Below are positions 25,758 through 34,609 of a stretch of DNA of 64,000 nucleotides, piece after piece. Source of the stretch: Pseudomonadota bacterium. GTDB lineage: Bacteria; Pseudomonadota; Gammaproteobacteria; Xanthomonadales; Rhodanobacteraceae. Position 1 is the first letter of the stretch; the number at the start of each line of letters is the position of its first letter. Where the stretch lies: NCBI GenBank assembly GCA_023388255.1, contig JAEWGO010000006.1, positions 1 through 64,000 of the forward strand. The letters run 5' to 3'. The notes under the pieces are model-generated. The model was not told the DNA's origin and made no database searches. It saw only the letters and a program-made list of their open reading frames with translations. Made by a program: the position numbers and the translations under genes.

Positions 25758-28700
25758 CTATTGCGGCGTCGTGCCGAGCATCTGGCCGCGCTTGCGTGCG
25801 CTCTCGGTCAGGAACGCCAGGCATTGCGCGGGTGGCAACGGGAACGCCAACCAGTGGCCCTGGATCTCGTCGCAGTCCTGCTCGCGCAGGTACTCGACCT
25901 GTTCGGCGCTCTCGACGCCTTCGGCGACCACGTTGAGTCCGAGCGAATGTGCCATCGCGATCACGGTCGCGGTTATCGCCTCGTCGTCGGGATCAGTGGT
26001 GATATCGCCGACGAATTCCTTGTCGATCTTCAGCGTGTCGATGGGCAGGCGCTTGAGATAGCTCAGCGACGAATAGCCGGTACCGAAATCGTCGATCGCG
26101 AGGGTCACGCCCACCGCCTTGAGCCGGCGCAAGGTCGTGATCGACTGCTCCGCATTCGCCATTACCATGCTTTCGGTGAGTTCGAGTTCGATCTGGTTCG
26201 GCGCGATGTCGTGCTCGGCCAGCACGTCGCACAGGCGCCGGATCAGGTCGCCGCGCAGCAGTTGCGCCACCGACACGTTGATCGACATCGTGATGTCGCG
26301 GATGCCGGCATCGCGCCAGCGGGCGAGCTGCGCGCAGGCCTGCGCGACGACCCAGTCGCCGATCTCGATGATCATGCCGGTTTCCTCGGCAATCGGGATG
26401 AACACGCCCGGCGAGACGTTTCCAAGATCGCCGCTACGCCAGCGCAGCAGCGCTTCGACGCCGGTGATGCGTTCGTCGAGCAGCGACAGTTTGGGTTGGT
26501 ACACGAGCGAAAGTTCGTTGCGTTCGAGTGCCTTGCGCAGCGCCGCCACCGTGGTCGCGCGCAGGCGCGCGGCGGCGTCCATCGCTTCGGTATAGATCAT
26601 CCATGTCTTGCGGCCGTGATCCTTGGCCTGGTACATCGCGGTGTCGGCGAACTTCAGCAGATCGGTCGGCACCTGGCCGTGGTCCGGATACAGGCTGATG
26701 CCGATCGAGGGCGAGATCACGACCTCCTGGCCGCTGTCGAGCTCCAGCGGCTGCTCGAACGCGGCGATGATCTTGTCGGCGATGCGCTCGGCTTCGGATT
26801 TGCCTGGGATGTCCTCCAGCACGACCGTGAACTCGTCGCCGCCGAAGCGCGCCACCGAATCACCTTCGCGCACGACCTGGCGCAGGCGGCTGCCGGCCGC
26901 CTTCAGCATGCGATCGCCGGCGGCGTGTCCCATCGAATCGTTGACGTGCTTGAAGCGGTCGAGATCGATGAACAACACCGCCACCTTGTGGCCGCCGCGG
27001 CGCGCACGAATGATCGCGTGGCCGATGCGCTCGCTCGCCAGGGTGCGGTTCGGCAACCCGGTCAGTGCGTCGTAGTTGGCGAGGTAGCGCAGTTCCTGTT
27101 CGGTGCGCTTGCGATCGGTGATGTCGGAAATCACGTTGACATAGTGCGTGCGCACGCCGTTGCCGTCGCGTACTTCCGAAACCTCGCTCCAGCTCAGGAA
27201 CTCGTCGCCGTACTTGCGCCGCTGCCACAGTTCGCCGCGCCAGTGGCCGGTTCGGCGCAACTGGTCGCGGATCGCGAGGTAGTGTTCGGCCGGATGCTGC
27301 GCGCAGTTGAGGAGAGCAGTGGAGCGTCCGACGACTTCCTCCTCGCGCAGGCCGGTGATGCGCGTGAACGCCGGGTTGACGCTGAGGAAGCGGAACTGCA
27401 GATCGCACACGGCGACCGCCTCGTTCATGCTGCGGATGACTTCCTGCGCGATGCGCCGCTCGCGTTCGGCGGCGCGCGTAGCGGTGACGTCGCGCGCGGT
27501 GCCGCACATGCGCAGCGGCTGGCCGTCGGCATCGCGCTCGACGATCTTGCCGCGCGCGATCGCCCAGATCCATTCGCCATAGTGGTTGCGCAGGCGGTGT
27601 TCCGATTCGAACGTGTCGGTCTGCTGGTTGATGTGGCGTTCAAGCTGGCGCTCGATGGCGGCGATGTCGTCAGGATGGATGTTTTGCCGGAACCAGGTAT
27701 AGGTGAGCACGCTCGGTGCGCGCGAGGTGTTGCCCAACAGGTCGCCGGCGCCTGTGACGGTGAATTCGCCGCGCGGGATGTTCCAGTCCCAGAAATCGTC
27801 GCCCGAGCCCCACAGCGCGAGGCGCAGGCGATCCTCTCGTTCTTTCAGGTCCCGGTGGTGGGCCGCATCCTCGCCGCGCCGGCGGCGCAGCGCACGCCGC
27901 CACAGCAGCGCCGCGATCACCGCCAGCAACAGATAGAGCGCCTTGACCGCCAGGTTGTCCCACCATGGCGCTTCCATGCGTAGCGGGATGCTGGCGATGT
28001 GCTCGTTCCAATAGCCGTCATGATTGCTTGCGCGCACCTTGAAGGTGTAAGTGCCGGGCGCGAGGTTGGTATAGGTCGCGTCATGGCGCGCACCGGCATC
28101 CACCCAGTGCTCGTCGAAACCTTCCAGCTGGTAGGCGAAGCGGTTCAGGTCTGGCGCAGTGAAATCGAGTGCGGCGAAACCGAAACTGACGACGCGGTCT
28201 TCCGGCGGGATGCGCAACTCCGAGCCAGCGGAGGGCACGCGCCCGACGCGATTGCCAATGCGCACGTTGGTGATCACGATCGGCGCCGCGTAACGGCTGC
28301 CGACGATCGCCTGCGGCGAAAACAGGTTGATGCCGTCGACGCCACCGAAGGCGAGATCGCCGTCGCGCAGCACGGCATATGCGCCGCCGTTGAACTCCAT
28401 GCCCTGCAGGCCGTCGGCGATCGTGAAGGCGCGGAACACGCCGGTCTTGCGGTCGAACGTGCTGATGCCGCGGTTGGTGCTCAGCCACAGACGGCCGAGC
28501 TGGTCGTCGGCCATCGCATAAACGGTGCCGTTCGGCAGGCCGTCTCGCGGTAGCCAGCGCGTGAAGGTCGCGTGTTGCTCGTCAAGCGCATCGAGGCGGC
28601 TCAGGCCGGCCTGGGTGCCGATCCACAGCTCGCCGTCCGCGGTCTGCTGGATCGACCGTACGAGGTTGGAAACCAGCGAGCGCGCGTCGCCCGGATCGTT

Positions 28701-30368
28701 GAGAAAGGTGCGGACGTGGCTGCGTTCCGGCTCGATCACGCTGAGCCCGCGCCGCGTGCCGGCCCAGATGCGGCCGGAACGATCCTCGTACAGCGCCAGT
28801 ACGTGATCATCGGCGAGGTCGCCGATCACGTTGTCCGCGCTATCCTGGCGGTAGCTTGTCCAGTTTCGCGTCGCCGGGTCATAGCGTTGGACGCCGGCGA
28901 ATGTCAGGCCGATCCATATCGAGCCGTCGTGTGCGCGGATCAGCGCGCGCACATCGCGATCGGTCAGGCCGCGCGTACCACCGGGGTCCTGCGCCAGGAA
29001 CGCCGCCGTCCGTCGCGCCGGATCGACCAGTGCGACGCCGCGGTTGGTCGCGACCCAGAGCCGGTCGTCGCCGCCGTCCGCGATCGCGACGACATTGATC
29101 CTCGCGCCACGCGGGCTTTCCTTGAGGCCTTGCAGAAGCAGGTCGGTGAAGTATTCGAAGCGGTTCGCGGCCGCGTCGTAGCGCTTCAGTCCGTCGCCGT
29201 CGGTGCCGATCCAGAGACCGCCGCTGCGATCCTGGAACAGCGCGCGCACGTAGTTCGATGCAGTGCGCTCGCGCGCCGGATTGCGGTCGGCGACATAGCG
29301 GAACAGCGCGCCGTTCGGATTGACCTTGAGTACCCCGCGCTCCGCGGTGCCGACCCACAGCAGGCCGGAGCGGTCGAGCGTGAGATTGAGAATGGTCGCG
29401 TCGGGCAGGCTGCCATCGATGTCGGAGCCGGGGCGCAGCCATTGCGTGCGCCCGTCGGTCGGGTCGAGCACGGCCAGCCCCTCGCGCGGAACGGCCAGCC
29501 ACAGCCGCCCGCGGGGATCTTCGGTGATGGCTGTCACCGGCGTTGCGCCTTCCGCCGGCCATGCCAGGCTGGCACGGCCATCCCGCCCGACGCGATACAG
29601 ACCGTTGGCCGTACCGATGAGCATTTGCCCACCGGGTCCATTGTGCATCGCGCGGGCGTCGTCGATCGATTCGGCCGCGATGCGCTCCGGCATGCCTGCA
29701 TTCGGCGCGAGTCGCCACAGGCCGGTCGAGCTGGCGATCCATAGGCAGCCGTCGGCGTCGAGACGGAGTTGGCGTATGCGCGTGCCGCGCGCATCGCCGG
29801 TCGCGGTCGGCGCGGCGAACGACAGCTTGCGCACGGTATGGCCATCGGCGGGATCGAGCAGCGCGACGCCAGCCTCGCTTCCGACCCATAAACCGCGCAC
29901 CGGATCGAACAGCAACGCATGCACGCCGCGGGTGCCCGGAAGCGACTCGCCCGCGCTTGCGTCCACGTGGCGGAAACCCTCATCTGCACGGTTGCGGCGA
30001 TACAAGCCTTCCGCACCAGTACCGATCCAGAGATTGCCGCTCGCGTCTTCCGCCAGGGCCGTTATCGGACCCTCCGGCGCGCTGTCCGCGTTGTCGTCGG
30101 AATGCTCGAAATTGTTGAAGCGGTATCCGTCGTATTGCTGCAGACCGCTGGCGGTGCCGAACCAGATGAAGCCGGTGCGATCCTGCAGCAGCGCAATGAT
30201 CGAGTTCTGCGCCAGCCCCTGCTCGGTGCCGATCGTTTCGAAGAAAAAATCGCGCCGGATCGCCTCGGCATGCAGCAGCGCCGACCACGCCATGCTCACG
30301 GCAAACAGGCACGCGCGCCAGCGCGAACATGACCATGGCCGGATCGAGCGCGATGCCGAAACGTTCAT
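25758..30368 (-). CDS. Propeller-type sensor with PAS, GGDEF and EAL domains
   Basis: A 1536-residue membrane sensor likely to make and/or degrade c-di-GMP. ATG at 30368 begins a signal-peptide-like N-terminus (CLFAVSMAWSALLHAEA). The periplasmic part holds many two-component-regulator propeller blades (repeats such as FIWFGTASGLQQYDG, NLWIGTGAEGL, GLWVGSEAG), forming two 7-blade propellers, then a Y_Y_Y domain (near 690-780). A transmembrane helix lies near 800-820, two PAS/PAC units at about 845-1095, GGDEF (1176-1180) in RFGGDEFTVVLED, and an EAL domain with Glu1305-Ala-Leu, ELTES and DDFGTGYSSLSYL. Both catalytic signatures look intact. It is divergent from the UPF0149 gene. Its propeller input is like that of hybrid two-component sensors. 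Confidence 0.9.
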   Translation of the reverse strand: MNVSASRSIRPWSCSRWRACLFAVSMAWSALLHAEAIRRDFFFETIGTEQGLAQNSIIALLQDRTGFIWFGTASGLQQYDGYRFNNFEHSDDNADSAPEGPITALAEDASGNLWIGTGAEGLYRRNRADEGFRHVDASAGESLPGTRGVHALLFDPVRGLWVGSEAGVALLDPADGHTVRKLSFAAPTATGDARGTRIRQLRLDADGCLWIASSTGLWRLAPNAGMPERIAAESIDDARAMHNGPGGQMLIGTANGLYRVGRDGRASLAWPAEGATPVTAITEDPRGRLWLAVPREGLAVLDPTDGRTQWLRPGSDIDGSLPDATILNLTLDRSGLLWVGTAERGVLKVNPNGALFRYVADRNPARERTASNYVRALFQDRSGGLWIGTDGDGLKRYDAAANRFEYFTDLLLQGLKESPRGARINVVAIADGGDDRLWVATNRGVALVDPARRTAAFLAQDPGGTRGLTDRDVRALIRAHDGSIWIGLTFAGVQRYDPATRNWTSYRQDSADNVIGDLADDHVLALYEDRSGRIWAGTRRGLSVIEPERSHVRTFLNDPGDARSLVSNLVRSIQQTADGELWIGTQAGLSRLDALDEQHATFTRWLPRDGLPNGTVYAMADDQLGRLWLSTNRGISTFDRKTGVFRAFTIADGLQGMEFNGGAYAVLRDGDLAFGGVDGINLFSPQAIVGSRYAAPIVITNVRIGNRVGRVPSAGSELRIPPEDRVVSFGFAALDFTAPDLNRFAYQLEGFDEHWVDAGARHDATYTNLAPGTYTFKVRASNHDGYWNEHIASIPLRMEAPWWDNLAVKALYLLLAVIAALLWRRALRRRRGEDAAHHRDLKEREDRLRLALWGSGDDFWDWNIPRGEFTVTGAGDLLGNTSRAPSVLTYTWFRQNIHPDDIAAIERQLERHINQQTDTFESEHRLRNHYGEWIWAIARGKIVERDADGQPLRMCGTARDVTATRAAERERRIAQEVIRSMNEAVAVCDLQFRFLSVNPAFTRITGLREEEVVGRSTALLNCAQHPAEHYLAIRDQLRRTGHWRGELWQRRKYGDEFLSWSEVSEVRDGNGVRTHYVNVISDITDRKRTEQELRYLANYDALTGLPNRTLASERIGHAIIRARRGGHKVAVLFIDLDRFKHVNDSMGHAAGDRMLKAAGSRLRQVVREGDSVARFGGDEFTVVLEDIPGKSEAERIADKIIAAFEQPLELDSGQEVVISPSIGISLYPDHGQVPTDLLKFADTAMYQAKDHGRKTWMIYTEAMDAAARLRATTVAALRKALERNELSLVYQPKLSLLDERITGVEALLRWRSGDLGNVSPGVFIPIAEETGMIIEIGDWVVAQACAQLARWRDAGIRDITMSINVSVAQLLRGDLIRRLCDVLAEHDIAPNQIELELTESMVMANAEQSITTLRRLKAVGVTLAIDDFGTGYSSLSYLKRLPIDTLKIDKEFVGDITTDPDDEAITATVIAMAHSLGLNVVAEGVESAEQVEYLREQDCDEIQGHWLAFPLPPAQCLAFLTESARKRGQMLGTTPQ

Positions 30369-30483
30369 CGATACCAATGTTCCGCGATCAGGCCTGCCAG
30401 TGTAGGCAAATGCCGCCTGCCACGCCAAGGGCGCGCAGGCTCCGGGTAAACTGGCGGCCACCTTGTCATAGAGCCGTCGTCCG

Positions 30484-31035
30484 ATGCCCTCTCACGTCGA
30501 TTTCAGTGCCTTGACCGGCACCTTGCGGACCGTGCGCCTCGGCGTCGGCGCGAGCGATTTGCACGGCTCGCTGAGCGGATACCTCTGTGCTGGTGCGAAG
30601 GCCGACGCCGCCGGCTGGATCGGAGCATTGCAGCTCGGTTTCGATACGCCGGATGCGGCCGGCAATCCCGTGCTGCAGGACCTGTTCCACGAGTGCAGCG
30701 CGCAGTTCCCGGATGACGCCACGGAGGTCGAGCCGCTGTTGCCGCCGCCATCCGCTTCGTTGCCGCAGCGTGCCGATGCGCTGGTCGAATGGTGTCGCGG
30801 CTTCCTCGGCGGTTTCGGTCTCGGCGGATCGACACAACGCGGCGAATTGTCCGCGCAGGCCAAGGACATTCTCGGCGATCTCGCCACCATCGCCGCTTCG
30901 CGTTTCGACTACGAAGGCGGCGAAGCCGACGAGGAATCGCTGGCCGAAGTGCTGGATTTCGTGCGGCTCGGCACCGCGCTCCTGTATCGGGAGGTCAGCA
31001 AGCGCGCGCAGGCATCGGCGCGGGCGCTGCACTAG
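30484..31035 (+). CDS. UPF0149 / YgfB family protein
   Basis: A 183-residue cytoplasmic protein of the YgfB/YecA-like UPF0149 family. It is recognised by ASDLHGSLSGYLCAGA near the N-terminus, WCRGFLGGFGLGG in the middle and the acidic helix EDEESLAEVLDF-like segment DEESLAEVLDFVRLG toward the end. In E. coli ygfB precedes pepP, and the same order holds here. YgfB in Pseudomonas affects beta-lactamase regulation; its biochemical role elsewhere is unclear. Confidence 0.88.
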   Translation: MPSHVDFSALTGTLRTVRLGVGASDLHGSLSGYLCAGAKADAAGWIGALQLGFDTPDAAGNPVLQDLFHECSAQFPDDATEVEPLLPPPSASLPQRADALVEWCRGFLGGFGLGGSTQRGELSAQAKDILGDLATIAASRFDYEGGEADEESLAEVLDFVRLGTALLYREVSKRAQASARALH

Positions 31036-31350
31036 AGCGCGCCGGCAAGCCCGGTTGTACGAAACCGCCAGCGTCGGCGTGGCATTCCGGCGCCCAGCAG
31101 GCCGAGTTCGGCGCCGCGCCTGCCTCGCACACGCGCGACGCATCGCTATCGAGCGGACGCAACCAGGCCGCTGCGAGCGCGACAAGTTGCGTCGTCCAAG
31201 CGGCCGCAGCGGGCCATGGCGCCGGAGCGAGTGACGCACGCGCCCGGGCGCGATGGCTGCGGCAATGCGCGCATTTGATCGTAGAATGCGGCGGGCTGCC
31301 TTCGCGCAAGCGTCAGGCATCCGCCACTTGCCGAGTGAATCGACGTCTCG
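31036..31350 (+). other. Intergenic region between ygfB-like gene and pepP
   Basis: 315 bases with no convincing gene. A -10-like TAGAAT near 31283 could belong to a pepP promoter, but no good -35 precedes it. Open frames here are low-complexity Ala/Arg shadows. Confidence 0.45.
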
Positions 31351-32664
31351 ATGATCGAACTGAAGGAATACGCGCGCCGCCGCCGCCAGCTGATGCGCAT
31401 GGCCGGCGCCGACGCGATCGTGATCGTCGCTGCCGCGCCCGAGCGCGTGCGCAACAACGACGCCCACTATCCGTATCGCCAGGACAGCGACTTCCACTAC
31501 CTCACCGGTTTCGGCGAACCCGATGCCGTGCTCGCGCTCGTGCCGGGTCGCAAGGCGGCCGAGGCGATCCTGTTCTGCCGCGAACGCGACACCGAGCGCG
31601 AGCGCTGGGACGGCGCGCGCGTCGGCACCGAGGGCGCGGTGCGTTTGCTCGGCATGGACGATGCGTTCCCGATCGACGACATCGACGACATCCTGCCGGG
31701 ACTCATCGAGGGTCGCACGCGCGTCTACTACCATTTCGGCCGCGACACCGAGTTCGATCTGAAACTGATCGGCTGGGTCAATCGCGTGCGCGCGCAAGTG
31801 CGCCAGGGCGCGAAGCCGCCGCACGAATTCGTCGCGCTGCCGCATCTGCTGCACGACCTGCGCCTGTACAAGTCGCGCGGCGAGCTGCGCCTGATGCGCA
31901 AGTCCGCGAAGATCGCCGCCGACGCGCACGTGCGCGCGATGCGGGCGACGCGGCCCGGCATGAACGAGCATGAAGTCGAGGCGGAACTGTTGCACGCGTT
32001 CCGCAAGCAGGGCGCGGTGCCAAGCTACGAACCGATCGTCGGCGGCGGCGCCAACGGCTGCGTGTTGCACTACCGCGCCAACAACGCACCGCTGCGCGAT
32101 GGCGACCTGCTGCTGATCGACGCGGGCGCCGAAGTCGAGTGCTACGCGTCCGACATCACGCGCACGTTCCCGATCAATGGCCGCTACACGCCCGAGCAGC
32201 GTGCGCTGTACGACATCGTGCTCGCCGCGCAGCTTGCCGCGATCGACGAAGTGCGCGCCGGCCGTCCATTCGATGCATATCACGACGCGGCCGTGCGCAC
32301 GATCACCAAGGGCCTGATCAAGCTCGGCCTGCTCGCCGGCAGTCTCGACAAGAACCTGAGCGAACATGCGTATCGCGCGTTCTACATGCACAAGACCGGG
32401 CACTGGCTCGGCCTCGATGTGCACGATGTCGGGGACTACCGCGTCGATGGCGAATTCCGCGTGCTCGAACCCGGCATGGTGGTCACGGTCGAACCCGGCA
32501 TCTACATCGCGCCGGACGCGAAAGGCGTGCCGGCGAAGTTCCGCGGCATCGGTATTCGCATCGAGGACGACGTCGTCGTCACCGACGGCGAACCCGAAGT
32601 GATTTCCGCAGACGTGCCCAAGCACGCCGACGAGATCGAAGCCTTGATGGCGGCGCGCGCATGA
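31351..32664 (+). CDS. pepP: Xaa-Pro aminopeptidase (M24B)
   Basis: A 437-residue cytoplasmic metallopeptidase removing an N-terminal residue before proline. The N-terminal domain (1-170) includes YRQDSDFHYLTGF. The pita-bread domain keeps all metal ligands: Asp257 and Asp268 (DAGAEVECYASDITRTFP), His351 (TGHWLGLDVHD), Glu381 (TVEPGIY) and Glu405 (GIRIEDDV). Numbering and length match E. coli PepP (441). It overlaps the following virJ-like gene by four bases (ATGA). Neighbourhood with the UPF0149 gene is as in E. coli. Confidence 0.96.
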   Translation: MIELKEYARRRRQLMRMAGADAIVIVAAAPERVRNNDAHYPYRQDSDFHYLTGFGEPDAVLALVPGRKAAEAILFCRERDTERERWDGARVGTEGAVRLLGMDDAFPIDDIDDILPGLIEGRTRVYYHFGRDTEFDLKLIGWVNRVRAQVRQGAKPPHEFVALPHLLHDLRLYKSRGELRLMRKSAKIAADAHVRAMRATRPGMNEHEVEAELLHAFRKQGAVPSYEPIVGGGANGCVLHYRANNAPLRDGDLLLIDAGAEVECYASDITRTFPINGRYTPEQRALYDIVLAAQLAAIDEVRAGRPFDAYHDAAVRTITKGLIKLGLLAGSLDKNLSEHAYRAFYMHKTGHWLGLDVHDVGDYRVDGEFRVLEPGMVVTVEPGIYIAPDAKGVPAKFRGIGIRIEDDVVVTDGEPEVISADVPKHADEIEALMAARA

Positions 32665-34052
32665 CGGTCCTGCATGTGTTGATGTCCCTGCTGCTCGGCC
32701 TGTGCGCGAGCGTTGCGTCGGCCGCCGAAACGCTCGACTACGGCCTGTTCGGCACGCTGCATCTGAGTCGCCCGTCCGGTGCGATCGCGCATGCCGTGCT
32801 GCTGTTTTCCGACAAGCAAGGCTGGACGCCGCGACAGGACGAACTCGGCGCCGCGCTCGCGCAGCAGGGTGCGTTCGTCGTCGGCATCGACCTGCCGGCG
32901 TATCTCAAGCGCATGGAGTCGATAAAGGAAAAGTGCTCGTACCCGGCTGGGCACGTGGAAGAAGTCGCGCACTGGATCGAACGCCACGAAGGCCTGTCGA
33001 ACTACTCGTATCCATTGGTCGTCGGCGACGGTGCCGGCGCGACGTTCGCCTACGCGATGACGGCGCAGGCGCCGGCTGGCACATTCGAGGGTCTGCTCAC
33101 GCTCGGCTGGGATTCGAGCCTGCGATTGCCGAAGGCATTCTGTCCCGGCGACGCCGGCGCGATGACCGCGACCGGCGATGGCGGTTTCCGGATCGTGCCG
33201 GTCGCGAAGTCTCCGCTGATCTGGTTGCCGCAGCCGTTCGCACGCGGCGCGCGCATCAATGGCCTCGGCGCGCCGCTGGCGACCGCCTGGCATGCGCTCG
33301 GCGCACTGCTGCCGCCACTCGCCGATGCCGCGCCGGGATCTGCGCTCGGCACCCGCTATGCGCGTTGGCGCCAACGCCAGAATGCGGCCGCGACCGCGTT
33401 GCCGGACGACGTGGCCGATCTGCCGCTGACCGAGATTGCGCCGCTGGCCAAACCGTCGCCGGGCGAACCGCACCGCATCGCGATCATCGTGACCGGCGAC
33501 GGCGGCTGGGCCGGTCTCGATCGCGGCATCGCCGACGCGTTGACTGCGCAAGGCATCCGCGTGATCGGCTTCTCCACGCTGAAGTTCTTCTGGCACAAAC
33601 AGACGCCTGATGCGGCCGCCGAGGCGATCGCGCGCGTCATCGCGCACTACGGCAAGAGCGATCCGTCCGCACGCTTCGTGCTGATCGGCTACTCGTTCGG
33701 CGCCAGTCTCGTGCCGGTCGTCGTCAATCGCCTGCCGGAAGCCGCGCGCGCGCGCGTCGATGGCGGCGTGATGATCTCGCCGGACGACACCGCCGTGTTC
33801 GAGATCCATGTCGGCGACTGGTTCGGCTCGACCAGGCACGACGACGCCTTGCCGCTCGGTCCCGAGATCGCCGCGAGCAAGGTGCCGCTGGTGTGCGTGC
33901 ACGGTGCCGACGAGGACGACAGTTTCTGCCTGAAGCCGCAGCCGGCACAGGTGCGCGTCGTCGACCTGCCCGGCGGTCATCACTACGACGGCGATTACGC
34001 CGCGCTCGGTGCATTGATCGTGCACAGCCTGCCGGCGAATCCGCCGCACTGA
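32661..34052 (+). CDS. AcvB/VirJ-family periplasmic serine hydrolase
   Basis: A 463-residue exported protein with signal peptide (residues 1-21). It has the two-part layout of AcvB: a divergent first alpha/beta-hydrolase-like half and a VirJ half beginning IAIIVTGDGGWAGLDRGIADAL. The nucleophile elbow is GYSFGAS with Ser345; later acids and His appear in the HGADEDD segment and LPGGHHYDGDY. In Agrobacterium, AcvB hydrolyses lysyl-phosphatidylglycerol in the periplasm and is encoded with the lysyl-PG synthase. The synthase mprF lies 560 bases downstream on the other strand, fitting that role. Coupled to pepP by ATGA overlap. Confidence 0.87.
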   Translation: MTVLHVLMSLLLGLCASVASAAETLDYGLFGTLHLSRPSGAIAHAVLLFSDKQGWTPRQDELGAALAQQGAFVVGIDLPAYLKRMESIKEKCSYPAGHVEEVAHWIERHEGLSNYSYPLVVGDGAGATFAYAMTAQAPAGTFEGLLTLGWDSSLRLPKAFCPGDAGAMTATGDGGFRIVPVAKSPLIWLPQPFARGARINGLGAPLATAWHALGALLPPLADAAPGSALGTRYARWRQRQNAAATALPDDVADLPLTEIAPLAKPSPGEPHRIAIIVTGDGGWAGLDRGIADALTAQGIRVIGFSTLKFFWHKQTPDAAAEAIARVIAHYGKSDPSARFVLIGYSFGASLVPVVVNRLPEAARARVDGGVMISPDDTAVFEIHVGDWFGSTRHDDALPLGPEIAASKVPLVCVHGADEDDSFCLKPQPAQVRVVDLPGGHHYDGDYAALGALIVHSLPANPPH

Positions 34053-34171
34053 ATCGGGCACGTCGAATTCGCGGTCGAAAGTGATCGCGATAGCGGAATC
34101 GGCCTGCACCTTGTGTTCTGATGCGCGGGTGGTGGTCCAACGGCACCGCCATGCACGAAGGAGGATGGATC

Positions 34172-34606
34172 ATGGCGGGATTGCGGGAAGTCGTTTGCGC
34201 GATCGGTGCGGGTACGCTGTTCGCCGCTTGTGTGCACGCGGGAACCCTGGAAGAAGACGAGGCGCGCCTCGATGCGCTGCTCGCAGCCAAGCGTGCCGCT
34301 GCGGCCGCTGCACCCGCGCCGGTGGTCGCTTCGGTGACGGCGCCGACAGCGGCGCACGAGGATGCCGACAATCCGCATGCGGACTGGCTTGCGCCGGCAC
34401 CCGAGCGCGCGCTCGGCGTCGCCTTCGTCGATCTCGTCCAGTACGTCGGCAGCAAGGTCACGATCGTGACCGCCGGCGAGCGCATCCATCGCGGCGTCGT
34501 GACTTCGGCAAATGCGCGCCAGGTCAGTCTGCAGGTGCACCGCCGCGGGGGCAATGCGACTTATACGCTGCGACGCGAGCAGGTCGTGCGCATCGACGCA
34601 CGCTGA
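34172..34606 (+). CDS. Exported protein of unknown function with a small C-terminal beta domain
   Basis: A 144-residue protein. ATG at 34172 is chosen because AAGGAGGAT lies just upstream (34158-34166). A signal peptide-like start (EVVCAIGAGTLFAACVHAG) is followed by a short acidic helix (EEDEARLDALLAAKRAAAA), an Ala/Pro linker and a C-terminal beta-rich segment (VDLVQYVGSKVTIVT, IHRGVVTSANARQVSLQV, YTLRREQVVRID) that looks like a small Sm-like barrel. I do not recognise a named family. It ends three bases before the converging mprF and follows the AcvB-like gene, so an envelope role is likely but not shown. Confidence 0.75.
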   Translation: MAGLREVVCAIGAGTLFAACVHAGTLEEDEARLDALLAAKRAAAAAAPAPVVASVTAPTAAHEDADNPHADWLAPAPERALGVAFVDLVQYVGSKVTIVTAGERIHRGVVTSANARQVSLQVHRRGGNATYTLRREQVVRIDAR

Positions 34607-34609
34607 CCT

